Source: Rhizobium sp. Leaf453 (GTDB lineage Bacteria > Pseudomonadota > Alphaproteobacteria > Rhizobiales > Rhizobiaceae). From it: 64,000 nt of DNA. A program made the position numbers and the translations under genes. Under the pieces are notes generated by a model. It worked only from the letters and a program-made list of their open reading frames with translations. It was not told where the DNA came from and did no database searches. This document shows, one piece after another, positions 1 to 8,899 of this stretch. Location of the stretch: assembly GCF_001425605.1 (NCBI RefSeq), contig NZ_LMRG01000003.1:62001-126000 (forward strand), read 5' to 3'. The first letter of the stretch is position 1. Every line of letters starts with the position of its first letter.

Positions 1-657
1 CCGATCGTCCTCGGTGGCGACCATGCGTTGGCCATGGGCTCGGTTTCTGGCATGGCCCGTCATGCCGCCGATGTCGGCCGCCCTCTCTTCGTGCTCTGGC
101 TCGATGCTCACGCCGATTTCAATTCGCCGGCCACCACCCCGTCGGGCAACATGCATGGCATGCCGGTCGCGTTCTTCTGCGGCCAGGCGGAATTTGCCCC
201 GATCCTCGACAAGGATCGCCCGATGGTCGATCCCAAGAACGTCTTTCAGGTGGGCATCCGCTCCGTCGATGCGCGCGAGCGTGAGGAAATCACCAAGCAC
301 GGCGTCAATGTCTTCGACATGCGCGCTATCGACGAGACCGGCATGGCGCACATCATGCACGAGATCATCGCCACGGTGAAAGCAGCCAACGGCCTGCTGC
401 ATGTGAGCCTCGATGTCGATTTCCTCGATCCGGAATTCGCCCCCGGCGTCGGCACCACGGTTCCCGGCGGTGCGACCTTCCGCGAAGCGCATCTGATCAT
501 GGAAATGCTCTGTGATACCGGGCTCGTTTCCTCGGTCGACCTCGTTGAACTCAACCCGTTCCTCGACGATCGCGGCAAGAGCGCCCGCATTCTCGTCGAA
601 CTGACGGCCAGCCTGTTCGGCCGCCGCATCCTCGATCGCCCCACCCGCAGCGCCTGA
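1..657 (+). CDS. rocF: Arginase (5' end outside window)
   Basis: Arginase hydrolyses L-arginine to ornithine and urea in the cytoplasm. The reading frame runs in from the window edge, so the N-terminus is missing and 218 residues are visible. Manganese-ligand motifs of the arginase/agmatinase family are plain: GGDHA at visible residues 5-9, DAHADFN at about 35-41 and [13 protein letters not shown] near 136-148. The next gene, an ornithine aminotransferase, begins 29 bases after the stop, which makes arginine catabolism to glutamate semialdehyde the likely joint role. An agmatinase or formimidoglutamase is possible by family alone; the neighbour favours arginase. Confidence 0.93.
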   Translation, partial: PIVLGGDHALAMGSVSGMARHAADVGRPLFVLWLDAHADFNSPATTPSGNMHGMPVAFFCGQAEFAPILDKDRPMVDPKNVFQVGIRSVDAREREEITKHGVNVFDMRAIDETGMAHIMHEIIATVKAANGLLHVSLDVDFLDPEFAPGVGTTVPGGATFREAHLIMEMLCDTGLVSSVDLVELNPFLDDRGKSARILVELTASLFGRRILDRPTRSA

Positions 658-686
658 GACCCAAGAACAAAGCCACCGGAGGACCC

Positions 687-1889
687 ATGAACACGACCAA
701 TGCCCTGATTGAAACCGAATACCGGCTCGGCGCGCATAACTACAAGCCGCTCGACGTCGTGCTGGCACGCGGCGAAGGCGTCTATGTCTGGGATCTCGAC
801 GGCAATCGCTACCTCGATTGCCTCTCGGCCTATTCCGCCGTCAACCAGGGCCATTGCCATCCGAAGATCCTGGCGGCGATGGTGGAACAGGCGAGCAAGC
901 TGACGCTGACATCCCGTGCCTTCCGCAACAACCAACTGGCACATCTCTACGAGGAACTGGCCGCTCTCACCGGCAGCCACAAGATCCTGCCGATGAACTC
1001 AGGCGCCGAAGCCGTCGAGACCGCCGTCAAGGCGGTGCGCAAATGGGGTTACGAGGTCAAGGGCGTTGCCGAGAACAAGGCCGAGATCATCGTCTGCTCC
1101 AACAATTTCCATGGCCGCACCATGGGCATTGTCGGCTTCTCCACGGATCCGGATGCCCGCTCTGGCTTCGGTCCCTTCGCCCCCGGTTTCCGCACCGTGC
1201 CGTTCGGCGATATCGATGCCTTCCGCGCGGCGATCAACGAAAACACCGTTGCCTTCCTGATCGAGCCGATCCAGGGCGAAGCCGGCGTCATGATCCCGCC
1301 GCAGGGCTATTTCCCGGAAGTTCGTGCGCTCTGCTCTAAGCATGGCATCACGCTGATTCTCGACGAAATCCAGACCGGGCTTGGCCGCACCGGCAAGCTT
1401 CTGGCCGAAGAGCATGAAGGCATCGAGGCCGACGTGACCCTGATCGGCAAGGCGCTGTCCGGCGGCTTCTATCCGGTGTCCGCCGTGCTCTCCAATTCCG
1501 AGGTTCTGGGCGTCCTGAAGCCCGGTCAACATGGCTCGACCTTCGGCGGCAATCCGCTCGCCTGTGCCATTGCGCGCGCAGCCCTGAAGGCGCTGACCGA
1601 GGAAGGCATGATTGAGAACTCGGCCGCCATGGGCGACCGTTTCATGGCGGGCCTCAAGGACATCCGATCCAACATCATCAAGGAAGTTCGCGGCCGCGGC
1701 CTGATGCTGGCTGTCGAACTGGTCCCCGAGGCCGGTGGCGCCCGCAAATATTGCGAAGCCCTGAAGGAGCGCGGCATCCTCGCAAAGGATACCCATGGCG
1801 ATACGATCCGCATCGCGCCGCCGCTGGTGATTACGGCCGATCAGGTGGATTGGGCTGTCGAGCAGTTCGCCGCCGTTCTGCACGCCTGA
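687..1889 (+). CDS. rocD: Ornithine aminotransferase
   Basis: PLP-dependent class III aminotransferase of 400 residues, the usual length for ornithine-delta-aminotransferase. It converts ornithine and 2-oxoglutarate to glutamate-5-semialdehyde and glutamate. Visible landmarks are [11 protein letters not shown] near residue 48, [12 protein letters not shown] near 110, the [14 protein letters not shown] cofactor-binding segment near 224, and the Schiff-base lysine in LIGKALSGG (K255). The ATG follows the purine-rich sequence ccaccggaggaccc, a good ribosome binding site. It is co-transcribed with the arginase upstream, completing arginine to ornithine to glutamate semialdehyde. Acetylornithine aminotransferase is a close family relative, but the arginase neighbour supports RocD. 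Confidence 0.93.
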   Translation: MNTTNALIETEYRLGAHNYKPLDVVLARGEGVYVWDLDGNRYLDCLSAYSAVNQGHCHPKILAAMVEQASKLTLTSRAFRNNQLAHLYEELAALTGSHKILPMNSGAEAVETAVKAVRKWGYEVKGVAENKAEIIVCSNNFHGRTMGIVGFSTDPDARSGFGPFAPGFRTVPFGDIDAFRAAINENTVAFLIEPIQGEAGVMIPPQGYFPEVRALCSKHGITLILDEIQTGLGRTGKLLAEEHEGIEADVTLIGKALSGGFYPVSAVLSNSEVLGVLKPGQHGSTFGGNPLACAIARAALKALTEEGMIENSAAMGDRFMAGLKDIRSNIIKEVRGRGLMLAVELVPEAGGARKYCEALKERGILAKDTHGDTIRIAPPLVITADQVDWAVEQFAAVLHA

Positions 1890-1905
1890 CCAGTAAAAAC
1901 ATTGC

Positions 1906-1938
1906 GACCGCGATCCGTTCCAAGCACGGGTCGCGGTC
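1906..1938 (+). terminator. Hairpin after rocD, possible terminator
   Basis: GACCGCGA (1906-1913) pairs with TCGCGGTC (1931-1938) across a 17-base loop, placed 17 bases after the rocD stop. No T-run follows, so it may be a weak or Rho-assisted terminator, or simply a 3'-end stabilising hairpin. Confidence 0.4.
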
Positions 1939-1982
1939 TGCGAGCAAATTCCGCCTTATTTACTCGCCAGCCGGGTGGTTAT

Positions 1983-1997
1983 GTCAAATAATTTGAC
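1983..1997. promoter_or_regulatory. Perfect 15-bp palindrome, candidate operator
   Basis: GTCAAAT-A-ATTTGAC is a perfect 7-bp inverted repeat with a one-base centre, in an AT-rich part of the rocD/chemoreceptor intergenic region. The size and symmetry suit a dimeric regulator. Which regulator is unknown. Confidence 0.35.
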
Positions 1998-2204
1998 TTA
2001 ATCAGTATAGATGACCCGCGCGGTCCACTTTCCTCAATATTTATTTAATATGTTCTCACCAGATTGCGGTCAGCGCGATTGGCCGAGCCAAGCATGATGC
2101 AGGCGCGACGCCGATGAATCGGCATCCAACTCAAAGTCATTTTTGAACCCACCCGCCATGTGCTGCCAAACACATGTATTTCGCGGCAAACCGTTGAGAC
2201 GACG

Positions 2205-3995
2205 ATGCCAGTTTTTGGAAATCGATTCCGCACAGACGCCAATGCAATCCTCTCGGCCATGCAGCGTTCGCAGGCCATCATCGAATTCGACATGCAGGGC
2301 AGGATCCTGACCGCCAACGACAATTTCTGCAGGGCGATGGGCTATTCGCTCACTGAAATCGTCGGCCAGCATCACCGGCTGTTCGTCGATCCCGCCGACG
2401 CCGCCAGCGCGGACTATCAGCAATTCTGGGCGCGGCTCGGCCGCGGCGAATTCGACAGCCGCCAATATCGACGCATCGGCAAAGGCGGTCGGGAAATATG
2501 GATCGAGGCATCCTACAACCCGATCTTCCGGGGCGGAAAGCCCTACAAGGTTGTGAAGTTCGCCACCGACATCACCACCGCGAAACTGAAAACCGCCGAA
2601 GATGCCGGCAAGATCGACGCCATCTCGCGGGCGCAGGCCGTCATCGAATTTGCGCCGGACGGCAAGATTCTGACCGCGAACGCCAACTTCCTCTCGACTG
2701 TGGGTTACGAACTTGCCGACATTCGGGGCAAGCATCACAGCATGTTCTGCGAGCCGACCTATGCCGGTAGCGAGGAATACAAGACGCTCTGGAACGATCT
2801 GCGTTCCGGCAAGTTCATCGCCGACGAGTTCAAGCGGATCGGGCGTGGTGGAAAACAGGTCTGGATCCAGGCCAGCTACAATCCGATCTTCGATCACAAT
2901 GGTCGGGTCTTCAAGGTCGTCAAATTTGCGACGGACGTGACCGGCCGCATTCAAAACAGCGAAACACTTGCGGGCGCGCTTGAAAAGCTGGCCGCCGGCA
3001 ATCTCGATCAGTCGATCGGCGATAAGTTCATCCCGGCGTTGGAGAAACTGCGCCTCGCTTTCAACGAATCGGCGGCAAAGCTGAAACAGGCCATGCGCGC
3101 TGTCGGCCAGAACGCGGCAGCGATCGCCTCCGGATCCAGCGAAATCAGCAACGCCGCCGCCGATCTGTCGAGCCGCACCGAACAGCAGGCCGCCTCGATC
3201 GAGGAAACCGCCGCAGCACTCGAACAGATCACCACCACGGTCGCCGATTCCAGCCGCCGCGCCGAGGAGGCCGGCAAGCTCGTCGCACAGACTAAGGAGG
3301 ATGCCGAGCGTTCGAGCACCGTGGTCAACAACGCCGTCGCTGCGATGGGCCAGATTGCCGCATCGTCCAGCGAGATCAGCAATATCATCGGCGTCATCGA
3401 CGAAATCGCCTTTCAGACCAACCTGCTTGCCTTGAATGCCGGCGTCGAGGCTGCACGTGCCGGGGATGCCGGCAAGGGGTTCGCCGTTGTGGCGCAGGAG
3501 GTTCGCGAACTTGCCCAACGCTCGGCAAAGGCCGCGAAAGAGATCAAGAGCCTGATCACCGCCTCCACCGAACAGGTAAAAAGTGGCGTCTCGTTGGTTG
3601 GTCAGACCGGCAAGGCGCTGGAGGAAATCCTCGCGCAGGTGCAACTGATCAACACGAATGTGGTCGCTATTGTAGAAGGTGCGAAAGAACAGGCGACAGG
3701 TTTGAAAGAAATTAACCAGGCTGTGAATACTATGGACCAAGGTACACAGCAGAATGCAGCGATGGTCGAGCAATCCACGGCTGCCAGCCACTCCTTGGCA
3801 AGGGAAGCGGAAGCTCTTTTCCAGCTTCTGGGTCAATTCAAGGTCGGCGAGGCAGGAGAGGGGCGCATAACGACAGCGCGGCAGGATGCCAGACCGGTCG
3901 CTTCTCCAGCCCGCGCGATGGCCAACCGGGTGGCGAAGGCCTTTAATTCAAACGTGGCAGTTGCCGCCAATCGGGATAGCTGGGAAGAATTTTGA
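2205..3995 (+). CDS. Soluble methyl-accepting chemotaxis protein with two PAS domains
   Basis: Chemoreceptor of 596 residues without a transmembrane segment, so it probably senses a cytoplasmic or membrane-diffusible signal. Two PAS domains lie at about 15-125 and 140-245; their repeated core (GRILTANDNFCRAMGY / GKILTANANFLSTVGY) marks an internal duplication. A short HAMP-like linker (LAAGNLDQSIGDKF) follows, then the MCP signalling domain with the hairpin tip [20 protein letters not shown]. The last residues are SWEEF, like the C-terminal pentapeptide that tethers CheR/CheB. ATG 2205 was chosen over an in-frame start at 2160 because it directly precedes the PAS region. Its stop overlaps the cheW start. 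Confidence 0.9.
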   Translation: MPVFGNRFRTDANAILSAMQRSQAIIEFDMQGRILTANDNFCRAMGYSLTEIVGQHHRLFVDPADAASADYQQFWARLGRGEFDSRQYRRIGKGGREIWIEASYNPIFRGGKPYKVVKFATDITTAKLKTAEDAGKIDAISRAQAVIEFAPDGKILTANANFLSTVGYELADIRGKHHSMFCEPTYAGSEEYKTLWNDLRSGKFIADEFKRIGRGGKQVWIQASYNPIFDHNGRVFKVVKFATDVTGRIQNSETLAGALEKLAAGNLDQSIGDKFIPALEKLRLAFNESAAKLKQAMRAVGQNAAAIASGSSEISNAAADLSSRTEQQAASIEETAAALEQITTTVADSSRRAEEAGKLVAQTKEDAERSSTVVNNAVAAMGQIAASSSEISNIIGVIDEIAFQTNLLALNAGVEAARAGDAGKGFAVVAQEVRELAQRSAKAAKEIKSLITASTEQVKSGVSLVGQTGKALEEILAQVQLINTNVVAIVEGAKEQATGLKEINQAVNTMDQGTQQNAAMVEQSTAASHSLAREAEALFQLLGQFKVGEAGEGRITTARQDARPVASPARAMANRVAKAFNSNVAVAANRDSWEEF

Positions 3996-4474
3996 TGAGC
4001 AACACAATCGCAACAGGTAGCTTCGGTCACGAAACCCTCGAGATCATCGCCTTCCGCCTTCATGATCAGGAATTCTGCGTGAAGACGACAACGATACGCG
4101 AAATCCGCGGCTGGGCGCCGTCCACCCCGATCCCGCACTCTCCGGCCGAAGTCCTGGGTGTCATGAACCTGCGCGGCACCGTGATCCCGATCATCGATCT
4201 CGCCCACAAGCTCGGCATGAAAAGCACGGTTGCCAACGAGCGCAGCGCCATCGTCGTCGCCGAAGTGCACAACATGGTCATCGGCCTCGTCGTCGACCGC
4301 GTCTCCGACATCCTGACCGTCCGCGGCGAGCAGGTCCAGCCGGTTCCGGAAATCACCACCTCGTTCGACAAGAGCTATGCGGAAGGCATCATCGCCAACG
4401 AGACCGGCATGATCTGCTTCCTCAACCTCGCCCGCATGTTCAAGGAACGCGAAATGGACGACATCGCCGCCTGA
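3995..4474 (+). CDS. cheW: CheW chemotaxis coupling protein
   Basis: CheW links chemoreceptors to the CheA kinase. The 159-residue protein has the usual length and core: IIAFRLHDQEFCV near the N-terminus, IREIRGW, VLGVMNLRGTVIPIIDLA in the middle, and IVVAEVHNMVIGLVVDRVSDIL. The ATG at 3995 overlaps the TGA of the chemoreceptor (TGATG), showing translational coupling. No cheA, cheR or cheB lies in the window, so this is an accessory receptor/CheW pair feeding a signalling cluster elsewhere. Confidence 0.94.
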   Translation: MSNTIATGSFGHETLEIIAFRLHDQEFCVKTTTIREIRGWAPSTPIPHSPAEVLGVMNLRGTVIPIIDLAHKLGMKSTVANERSAIVVAEVHNMVIGLVVDRVSDILTVRGEQVQPVPEITTSFDKSYAEGIIANETGMICFLNLARMFKEREMDDIAA

Positions 4475-4502
4475 TCGGTGCCTGTCCTATCCGAGAGTTC
4501 AG

Positions 4503-4527
4503 AGAGCGGTCCACGGGCCGCTCTTTT
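4503..4527 (+). terminator. Rho-independent terminator after cheW
   Basis: AGAGCGG (4503-4509) pairs with CCGCTCT (4518-4524) across an 8-base loop and is followed by TTTCGTTT. It lies 29 bases after the cheW stop. Confidence 0.8.
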
Positions 4528-4577
4528 CGTTTGGCTCCCCCAAGTCGGCTTATTTTGCGACAACCTCCCTCCACTCC

Positions 4578-4652
4578 GTCATCCTCGGCCTCCGCGCCGA
4601 GGATCCACAACCCGGGGCATGGATGGTCGGGTCAAGCCCGACCATGACGGAT
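4578..4652. repeat. Intergenic double-hairpin repeat
   Basis: Two adjacent palindromes lie between the convergent cheW and regulator genes: ATCCTCGGC/GCCGAGGAT (4581-4589/4596-4604) and ATGGTCGGG/CCCGACCAT (4623-4631/4637-4645). The layout and the GTCATCCTCGG edge resemble intergenic palindromic elements common in rhizobial genomes. A similar GAGGATGACGG edge appears in the repeat at 47242-47373. Confidence 0.6.
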
Positions 4653-4660
4653 GAAAGCTG

Positions 4661-5659
4661 TCAAGCCAGCGCAGCCTCGTCCTCGCCGACAAAGAACCGG
4701 CGGCGATATTCGCCCGGTGACAGGCCGAGCAGCTTTCGGAAAATCTTGCGAAACGCGCCCGGGTCCTCATAACCGATCTGCCAGGCAATCTGCTCGACCT
4801 TGATGCTGGAAATTTCCAGAAGCTCCCGCGCCTTGGCGATGCGCAACTGCTGGCAATATTCGGTCGGATTGATGCCGGTTGCCTTCTGGAACCGGCGCAG
4901 GAAGGTGCGTTCGCCAAGCCCCGCCCGCTCGGCCATCATTTCCAGCGTGATCTTTTCCGTGTGATGCGCCTGCAGCCAGTGCTGGATCTTCAGCACTGCC
5001 TCATCGCCATGGTGCAGCTTCGGCGCAAAGGTGCTGTAGAAGGTCTGTTCGCGCCCGGCCGGATCGACCAGCATGAAACGCGCCGTCGCCAGCTGGATGC
5101 TGGGGCTCATAAAGCGCGCGACGAGCTTCAGCCCCAGATCGATCCAGGCCATCATCGCCCCGGCCGTGATGATATCGCCGTCGTCGATGATCAGCTTGCT
5201 GACATCGACCTTGATGCCGGGAAACTTGCCGGAAATCTGCTCGGAATGCGTCCAGTGCGTGGTCGCCAGCCGTCCCTCGAGCAGGCCGGATTCAGCCATC
5301 AGATAGGCGCCGCCGCAGATCGAGCAGATCGTCGTCCCGTCCGCATGCTGCGCCCTGATCCACGCCGGAAAGGCGGCCATGCGTTCGCCCACCGGCAGGT
5401 TGGTGAGGCTCGGCGGCAGGATCAGCGCGATCAGACCCCGCTCGGGCAGGCCCGGATGACTGTCGAAAGCCTTCTCCACCGATGAACCGTCGGCCGAAAG
5501 CTGCCAATGGCTGACGCGGATACGCGCCGGTGCCCGACCGCCCTGCTCCTCGCTCATCAGGTTGGCGACGTGGAACAGGTCGGTCAGCCCGTGGATCGCG
5601 GCACGCTGCGCCTCCGGATAGACGACAATTCCGATCTCCGCTGGTTCACCGAACGCCAT
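4661..5659 (-). CDS. GlxA-family AraC-type transcriptional regulator
   Basis: Regulator of 332 residues with an N-terminal DJ-1/PfpI-like domain (about 1-190, including TTICSICGGAYLMAESGLL, the nucleophile-elbow region) and a C-terminal AraC-type helix-turn-helix pair (about 225-325). The HTH region is recognisable from ERAGLGERTFLRRFQKATG and IGYEDPGAFRKIFRKLLG. GlxA/FtrA-type proteins respond to small metabolites, often amino-acid derivatives or quaternary amines; the ligand here cannot be read from sequence. It is divergent from the exported alpha/beta hydrolase and metallohydrolase genes, with a 154-base shared promoter region, and is their likely regulator. Confidence 0.9.
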   Translation of the reverse strand: MAFGEPAEIGIVVYPEAQRAAIHGLTDLFHVANLMSEEQGGRAPARIRVSHWQLSADGSSVEKAFDSHPGLPERGLIALILPPSLTNLPVGERMAAFPAWIRAQHADGTTICSICGGAYLMAESGLLEGRLATTHWTHSEQISGKFPGIKVDVSKLIIDDGDIITAGAMMAWIDLGLKLVARFMSPSIQLATARFMLVDPAGREQTFYSTFAPKLHHGDEAVLKIQHWLQAHHTEKITLEMMAERAGLGERTFLRRFQKATGINPTEYCQQLRIAKARELLEISSIKVEQIAWQIGYEDPGAFRKIFRKLLGLSPGEYRRRFFVGEDEAALA

Positions 5660-5813
5660 TTGTCAGTTCCGTCCCGCTTAATGTCAGTTTCGCCAATCCC
5701 GAGTTTAGGCCCCGCTTGGTATCAAAGCAACAAGACGGGCGGCGGAAACGGAATGACCGAAACGGAGCCGCCCATCGAGGAAAAACAACCACATAGAACA
5801 AGGGAACACGACA

Positions 5814-6806
5814 ATGACCATCACCGCCTCCACCGAAAATGCAGTCCTGACCCGCCGCAACATGCTGATCGGTGCCGCCGGCATCACCAGTCTCGCAGGC
5901 CTCCCGGCCGCAGCCGTTGCAGCCAATTCCGCCACCACAGCCAACACAACATCCAATGAAGGGAACAAGACCATGAGCAGCAAGATCATCACCCGCGACG
6001 GCGTCGAAATCTATTACAAGGACTGGGGTCCGAAGGACGGCCAGGTCGTCATCCTCAGCCATGGCTGGCCGCTGTCCGCCGACAGCTGGGAAGCCCAGGC
6101 TTTCCATCTCGCCCTGAACGGCTTCCGCGTCATCACCCATGATCGCCGCGGCCATGGCCGGTCGTCACAGCCTTGGGACGGCAATGACATGGATCACTAT
6201 GCCGACGACCTGTCCGACCTGATCGAGCAACTGGACCTGAAGGACATCTTCCTCGCCGGCTTCTCCACCGGCGGCGGCGAGATCACCCGCTATGTCGGCC
6301 GCCATGGCACCAGCCGCATCGCCAAGCTGGGCCTGATTTCCGCCGTGCCGCCGCTGATGGTCAAGACCGAAGCCAACCCGCTCGGCCTGCCGAAGGAGGT
6401 TTTCGACGGCATCCAGGCCGCCAGCATCGTCGATCGCTCCAAGCTCTACCGCGACATCGCATCCGGCCCCTTCTTCGGCTTCAACCGGCCGGGCGCGGTT
6501 TCCTCACAGGGCATGATCGACAGCTTCTGGCTGCAGGGCATGATGGGTGGCCACAAGAACACCTATGACTCGATCGTCGCCTTCTCGCAGACCGACTTCA
6601 CCGAGGACCTGAAGAAGTTCGACAAGCCAACCATCATCATCCATGGCGACGACGACCAGATCGTGCCGATCGATGCCGCCGCCCGCTCCTCCAAGAAACT
6701 GGTGCCGCACGCCATCCTCAAGGTCTATGCCGGCGCCCCGCATGGCATCACCGACACGCACAAGCAGCAACTCAACGCCGACCTGCTCGAGTTCGCACGG
6801 TCCTGA
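5814..6806 (+). CDS. Tat-exported alpha/beta hydrolase (chloroperoxidase-like)
   Basis: Serine hydrolase of 330 residues. Residues 1-37 look like a twin-arginine signal ([11 protein letters not shown] followed by a hydrophobic alanine-rich stretch to AAAVAA), so the mature enzyme is probably periplasmic. The hydrolase domain starts near residue 53. It shows the oxyanion-loop [20 protein letters not shown], the nucleophile elbow GFSTGGGE (Ser at about 150), the acid in HGDDDQIVP and the histidine in GAPHGI. This is the non-haem chloroperoxidase/esterase-type pattern; the substrate is unknown. An internal ATG at 5973 would give a cytoplasmic form without the signal. A GC-rich hairpin and then the metallohydrolase gene follow. 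Confidence 0.88.
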   Translation: MTITASTENAVLTRRNMLIGAAGITSLAGLPAAAVAANSATTANTTSNEGNKTMSSKIITRDGVEIYYKDWGPKDGQVVILSHGWPLSADSWEAQAFHLALNGFRVITHDRRGHGRSSQPWDGNDMDHYADDLSDLIEQLDLKDIFLAGFSTGGGEITRYVGRHGTSRIAKLGLISAVPPLMVKTEANPLGLPKEVFDGIQAASIVDRSKLYRDIASGPFFGFNRPGAVSSQGMIDSFWLQGMMGGHKNTYDSIVAFSQTDFTEDLKKFDKPTIIIHGDDDQIVPIDAAARSSKKLVPHAILKVYAGAPHGITDTHKQQLNADLLEFARS

Positions 6807-6886
6807 CCGCCAGATGCCCGGCACCGCCTCCCGCGCGGTGCCGGCCTCCTCCCCCCCATCAACCCAATCCGAACTGGAGCACCGCC

Positions 6887-7843
6887 ATGGCCCGCACCCT
6901 AGCCGCACTCGATACGCTTCCTGAAATCGACCCCGCCCGTCGCCGGTTCCTTACTCTTGGCGGCGCCATCGCAACCCTTCCCTTCTGGCCCAAGACCATG
7001 TTCGCCACCGAAACCCACCGCATCGCCCAGGGCGATTTCGACATCACCGTCCTGAGCGATGGCTACATTACCCTGCCTGCCGACATCATCATGCCCGAAG
7101 CTTCACCGGCTGAGCGGGTCGACATCCTCAAGCGCCTCGGCGGCAGTGCTGACAGCGCTCAGGCACCGTCCAACATCCCTGTCATCCGCACCGGCAAGGA
7201 CATTATCGTCGTCGATGTCGGCTCAGGCACGAATTTCCAGGACACGGCCGGCACCTTCGGCACGAATTTCGAGATCACAGGCATCGATCCCGCCGATGTC
7301 ACCAAGGTCGTCTTCACCCATGCCCATCCGGATCACACCGGTGGCACCCTGACGAGCGCCGGCACCTTGCGCTTCCCGAATGCCGAATATGTCGTCTCCG
7401 AGAAGGAATGGACCTTCTGGACCGATCCGGATTTCGAAACGAAGATGCCGAAGGCCCTGCACGGCTTTGCCCGCGGCGCCCAGCGCGACCTGTTTGCAGT
7501 CAAGGATCGGGTCAAGCTGGTCAAGCAGGGCGATGACATCGTCACCGGCATGCGTGTGCTCGATACAGCCGGCCATACGCCGGGCCACATCTCGCTGGAG
7601 CTAGCCGGTGGCGACGGTCTGATCATCTCGGCCGACGCAGCCACCAACCGGATCGTCTCGTTCGAGCATCCCGGTTGGAAATTCGGCTTCGACACGCAGC
7701 AGGACGTCGCGATCAGGAACCGCCAGGCTTTGATGGACCGCGCCGCCACCGACCGCATCAAGCTCCTCGGCTATCACTGGACCTATCCCGGTATTGGTTA
7801 CGCCGAACGCAAGGGAACCGGCTACCGCTTCGCCGCGGCGTGA
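6887..7843 (+). CDS. Tat-exported metallo-beta-lactamase-fold hydrolase
   Basis: Protein of 318 residues with a Tat-like signal (PARRRFLTLGGAIATLPFW, about residues 21-39) and the MBL-fold zinc motif THAHPDHTGG near 145-154. Later ligands are DTAGHTPGHIS near 225 and an aspartate in SADAATN, and the closing histidine is probably in GYHWTYP. The fold includes lactonases, glyoxalase II and sulfatases; the exported form and the partner hydrolase suggest periplasmic breakdown of an ester or lactone, which is inference. The gene lies 80 bases after the hydrolase in the same direction and probably shares its regulation by the divergent GlxA-type gene. Confidence 0.9.
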   Translation: MARTLAALDTLPEIDPARRRFLTLGGAIATLPFWPKTMFATETHRIAQGDFDITVLSDGYITLPADIIMPEASPAERVDILKRLGGSADSAQAPSNIPVIRTGKDIIVVDVGSGTNFQDTAGTFGTNFEITGIDPADVTKVVFTHAHPDHTGGTLTSAGTLRFPNAEYVVSEKEWTFWTDPDFETKMPKALHGFARGAQRDLFAVKDRVKLVKQGDDIVTGMRVLDTAGHTPGHISLELAGGDGLIISADAATNRIVSFEHPGWKFGFDTQQDVAIRNRQALMDRAATDRIKLLGYHWTYPGIGYAERKGTGYRFAAA

Positions 7844-7869
7844 GGCATTTCCACATGCGCAAAATTCAA

Positions 7870-7896
7870 CAGAGCCTTGCTCCCTGCGAGGCTCTG
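7870..7896 (+). terminator. Probable terminator after the metallohydrolase gene
   Basis: CAGAGCCT (7870-7877) pairs with AGGCTCTG (7889-7896) over an 11-base loop, followed by the T-rich TCTCGTTTC. It separates the hydrolase pair from the channel gene. Confidence 0.6.
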
Positions 7897-7959
7897 TCTC
7901 GTTTCACAACAGCGTACATCGGCGCTTGAACGGTCATAAAGTTCAGCCTACGGTCCGGC

Positions 7960-8763
7960 ATGGCCACCTCCCGTCAGACAAAAGAGCCCACCGGAACGAT
8001 GCTGGACAGTATCCGTGCCTGGCTGAGCATGCTCTATCTCGGCACCAGTCCGCGTGCCGTTCGCTTCCAGGTGATCATGGCGCTGGTCGATCTGGCCATC
8101 ATCATCTTTTTCCTGCTCGGCCCGTATTTCAGCGGCGGCAGGACCTATCTGATCGTTGACTATGCCATTGCCGTCCTGATTGCCTTCGAGCTTGCTGGAC
8201 GCGCACTGCTAACCGCCAGTTTAACGCGGTGGCTGACGCGGCCCATGACATGGGTCGATATCATCATCCTGGCGACATTGCTGTTCCCGGCAACCTTCTC
8301 GAACTTCGCCTTCCTGCGTGCCTTCCGGATCTGGTCGCTCAGCCAGAGCAAGGTCTTCACCCTGTTGATCAAGCGCGCCCGCTGCGGCGAATGGGAAGAT
8401 GTGATCCGCGCTTGCGTGAACTTCCTCACCTTCCTCTTCCTCGTCACCGGCTTCGTCTATTCGACGTTTTTCTACCATGTGCCCGGTGTCGATGGCTTGA
8501 TCGACGCCCTCTACTTCACGGTCGCCACCGTGACAACCACGGGCTTCGGCGACATCACCCTTCCGGGGCCACTCGGCAAGCTGACCTCGATCGTCACCAT
8601 GATCTTCGGCATCTCGCTGTTTGTCCGGCTGGCACAGGCGATCGTACGACCGCACAAGGTTAACTTCCCCTGCCCGGAATGCGGCCTGCAGCGCCACGAC
8701 GCCGATGCCGTGCATTGCAAGGCTTGCGGCCATATCTTGAACATTCCGGACGAAGGAAGCTGA
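7960..8763 (+). CDS. Voltage-gated-type potassium channel with C-terminal zinc ribbon
   Basis: Membrane protein of 267 residues. Hydrophobic segments lie at about 40-60, 68-88, 104-120 and 150-170, and a pore region follows with the selectivity sequence TVTTTGFGDI near 195, then a final membrane helix. The segment FLRAFRIWSLSQSKVFTLLIKR has spaced arginines and lysines like a voltage-sensor helix. Unusually, the C-terminus (about 235-262) holds two CxxC pairs, CPEC and CKAC, as in a zinc ribbon. The start could be the ATG at 7960 or at 7999 (MLDSIRAW); the first is kept with moderate certainty. No obvious operon partner. Confidence 0.85.
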   Translation: MATSRQTKEPTGTMLDSIRAWLSMLYLGTSPRAVRFQVIMALVDLAIIIFFLLGPYFSGGRTYLIVDYAIAVLIAFELAGRALLTASLTRWLTRPMTWVDIIILATLLFPATFSNFAFLRAFRIWSLSQSKVFTLLIKRARCGEWEDVIRACVNFLTFLFLVTGFVYSTFFYHVPGVDGLIDALYFTVATVTTTGFGDITLPGPLGKLTSIVTMIFGISLFVRLAQAIVRPHKVNFPCPECGLQRHDADAVHCKACGHILNIPDEGS

Positions 8764-8899
8764 CAGCCCCTCGAAGGCAGGCCGGCTCGGTCAGGGCGAC
8801 ACGGTCGATTGTGCGATGCGCTCGAATCGTGCGATGATGCAATCAGTGTTTGTCGTGGTGTTTTCACCAGCTAGCCAGGGGAAGCGAAACTCTCCAGCC

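Larger units (their letters stand above)
1890..2204. other. Intergenic region between rocD and the chemoreceptor
   Basis: This 315-base stretch has no convincing gene. It holds a GC-rich hairpin just after rocD (1906-1938), an exact AT-rich palindrome (1983-1997), and then AT-rich sequence around 2030-2055 that may carry the chemoreceptor promoter. No clear -35/-10 pair was identified by eye. Confidence 0.5.

Noticed and set aside
2070-3836. A 588-codon minus-strand frame opposite the chemoreceptor
   Set aside because: The plus strand encodes clear PAS and MCP domains; the antisense frame shows only the leucine/glycine-rich composition expected of a shadow.
6818-6843. Hairpin CCGGCACCGC/GCGGTGCCGG between the exported hydrolase and metallohydrolase genes
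   Set aside because: It lacks a T-run and lies within a probable operon, so it is not called a terminator; it may only stabilise or separate the messages.
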